Of a DNA stretch of 64,000 bases, positions 62,298-64,000 are shown piece after piece. Numbering within the stretch: the stretch's first letter is position 1; each line of letters begins with the position of its first letter. The DNA is from Lutraria lutraria (lineage: Eukaryota; Mollusca; Bivalvia; Venerida; Mactridae). Location: the NCBI GenBank assembly GCA_964023205.1, contig OZ026834.1:46505909-46569908 (forward strand). Reading direction: 5' to 3'. The notes beneath the pieces are model-generated. The model did not search any database, was not told where the DNA came from, and saw only the letters and a program-made list of their open reading frames with translations. The position numbers and the translations under genes were made by a program.

Positions 62298-63327
62298 CAG
62301 GGTGTCCCAAAAGAAAGGTAACACTTTCATGCATGTTTAATGTCCCTTTAAATTGCAGATGAATACATAATATTTATATAGATATGTAGATCAAAGATGT
62401 AAGTTTTTTGTCTCAGAGAACCTTATTAATATTTTCATAATTTGCAATTTAATACAATTTTGAGAACAAAAGTGCATTTTCCATCATTGACGTCGTTTTA
62501 GTAATTTATGACGTTTCTGGTGTGCCAACCTTTCATCCTTTTACTTACCATACACGCATGATAAAATCTATACCACTTTAACACTTCAACAGCATTTCTT
62601 TGGTTGGTGCCTTAGGACTATAGACCTTTGACTTAAACTATAGTGACGAAGAAAGAAGTTCCATGGGTTGAGGTTAAGACTATGCGCAGGTCGAGCTATT
62701 CAGCAATATTTCACCTCCGTATATATCGACTGAATATTACTCAATCACCAAATATATTTGTAGAAAGTATAGTACACTACTTGATATGTATGTGCCGTAC
62801 CACCACCCTGTATGAACCACATGTTTTGTAAGGTATGAGACTTCTTTTTGAGCATATTAACAAACTTGTTTTTCAAAAGAGACCTCATTCTTTTGCGGAG
62901 AGACCACTACACAGTGAGAAACTCGTGGTGTGCAACTTCATGCCATGGTATAAATTGGACTGTTCATCTTTGAGGATACGGTGTCTTTCAATGATTGAAA
63001 CAAATCAAAATCAAGGTGAAGAAAGTCCAGCAAAGACGTGTTAGAAAATTTTATCGTGCGTATACGGTACAAACATGTATAAGTGAAGAGGATGAAAAGT
63101 CGTCACATCAAAAACGTCAAAAATTACTTAAACGACGTCAATGATGAAAAATGCACTTTTGTTTTCAAATTTGTATTAACTTGCAAATTATGAAGATATT
63201 TATAAGGTTCTCTGACACAAAAAAAATACATCTTTGATCTACATGTCTATATATATATGTATTCATCTGCAATTTAAAAGAACATTAAACATGTATGAAA
63301 GTGTTACCTTTCTTTTGGGACACCCTG
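62298..63327. mobile_element. 1030-bp Tc1/mariner-type TIR element
   Basis: Long inverted repeats of about 230 bp start CAGGGTGTCCCAAAAGAAAG at the left, with the complement ending at 63327, and continue through GGTAACACTTTCAT, GATCAAAGATGTA and TGACGTCGTTT. TA flanks both ends, as for Tc1/mariner insertions. The unique interior (about 62550-63110) holds two short frames (62643-62831, 62835-63044) with no transposase motif, so the element is non-autonomous or fully decayed. Confidence 0.85.
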
Positions 63328-64000
63328 TATTATATAAGATGGTGACAGAACCAATAAAAATACATTTCATTTAGATAAAAAGCATTTTGATGTTCATCAT
63401 TTATCCGCGGTCATTCTAACTGTATGCTTAATTTTGTCGATCACGTGAATGGCTATTTCTACATAGCAACCTTCTTCAGCCAGTCGTTTGTCTATCTACA
63501 ACTTATATTATGTTTCTCACTTTCCTAAAACATCCCGGTAATGTGTAGAAAGCTTTTAAAGTCGAGACGCACTTTGTAATTAATCTGTTACTTTCAGGAA
63601 ACTGTCAGCACAGCTGATTTGGAAACCATTCCTCTAACGTCTTCTTTCAGTCCGCAAATGCAGTCAGAATCTCTGTTTGATCGGCTAAACCTCTGTTGTA
63701 GGACCTGTAAACATTTGACATTATTTGGGTCATTTGGAACATTATTTCTACGAAGTCGAAATTGATGGAATTAGTCTCTTCGCTAAATTATTTACGAGAT
63801 GGGATAATTTCTCAATGAACGCATTAAAACTCATGGCACAAATATCATAATAATCATTGGGAATTAAGAGAGAAAAGGACGAACCAACGAACAAGTATTT
63901 ATGCAAGGCAAAACAACTATTTATTTATTATGATTAATATCGAGCAATAATCATGATCTGAAATGTTTGGAAGGTTTATATTATGGTCCGAGGGATGATC
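63328..64000. other. Gene-free stretch to the window edge
   Basis: No ORF, repeat or structural motif recognised. Confidence 0.4.

Noticed and set aside
1..64000. CRISPR array, bacterial defence system or biosynthetic operon
   Set aside because: All credible genes have introns, no operon-like packing exists, and the only regular repeat array (1-565) has no unique spacers.

Overview
This is a eukaryotic nuclear window. It is AT-rich, its genes are split by GT-AG introns, and it is crowded with short inverted-repeat transposons, tRNA-headed SINE-like repeats and LINE fragments. The style of the repeats and of the multigene solute-carrier family suggests a mollusc, most likely a bivalve. That is an inference from pattern recognition; no species-diagnostic gene is present.

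The main content is a cluster of SLC16-like (monocarboxylate-transporter-like, MFS) genes. Four are apparently intact: G1 (6924-11075, +, 418 aa), G2 (13829-20332, +, 438 aa), G3 (28200-31686, -, 434 aa) and G4 (43664-47575, +, 426 aa). All share one five-exon architecture. Exons 2 and 3 are always 127 and 144 nt, exon 4 is 792 nt (810 in G4), and the intron phases are 0, 1, 1, 1. A fifth copy (24903 to about 26500, +) is a clear pseudogene and a partial duplicate of the G4 locus. It keeps exon 1, scraps of introns 1 and 4, and an exon 5 split by an insertion. Its start codon and first splice donor are lost and it carries a nonsense codon.

A second, tandem gene pair lies on the minus strand: two three-exon phytanoyl-CoA-dioxygenase-like (PhyH, Fe(II)/2-oxoglutarate) genes at 51386-53343 and 55478-57258. 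Their exons are exactly co-linear (648, 138 and 231 nt) and both keep the HxD...H iron-binding residues. The upstream copy (55478-57258) has an in-frame TGA six codons before the end of exon 2, so it is truncated or dying.

The rest is mobile and repetitive DNA. From left to right: a 40-bp minisatellite (1-565) invaded by a MITE; several foldback or TIR elements (3022-3950, 4161-4694, 5220-5430, 6205-6730); a decayed Tc1-like transposase inside G2 intron 2; a 5'-truncated LINE reverse transcriptase (about 20640-22174); a 529-bp Tc1-like deletion derivative that keeps the transposase C-terminus (23961-24489); a 2-kb foldback element with near-identical arms of about 555 bp and a 5-bp target duplication (32281-34267), with a solo arm at 12911-13455; a pair of TTAA-type MITEs (38946-39331, 42426-42812); and a 1030-bp TA-flanked TIR element (62298-63327). 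I see no genes in 31.7-43.6 kb or 57.3-64 kb beyond these repeats. I found no rRNA, credible functional tRNA, CRISPR array or bacterial-type operon.
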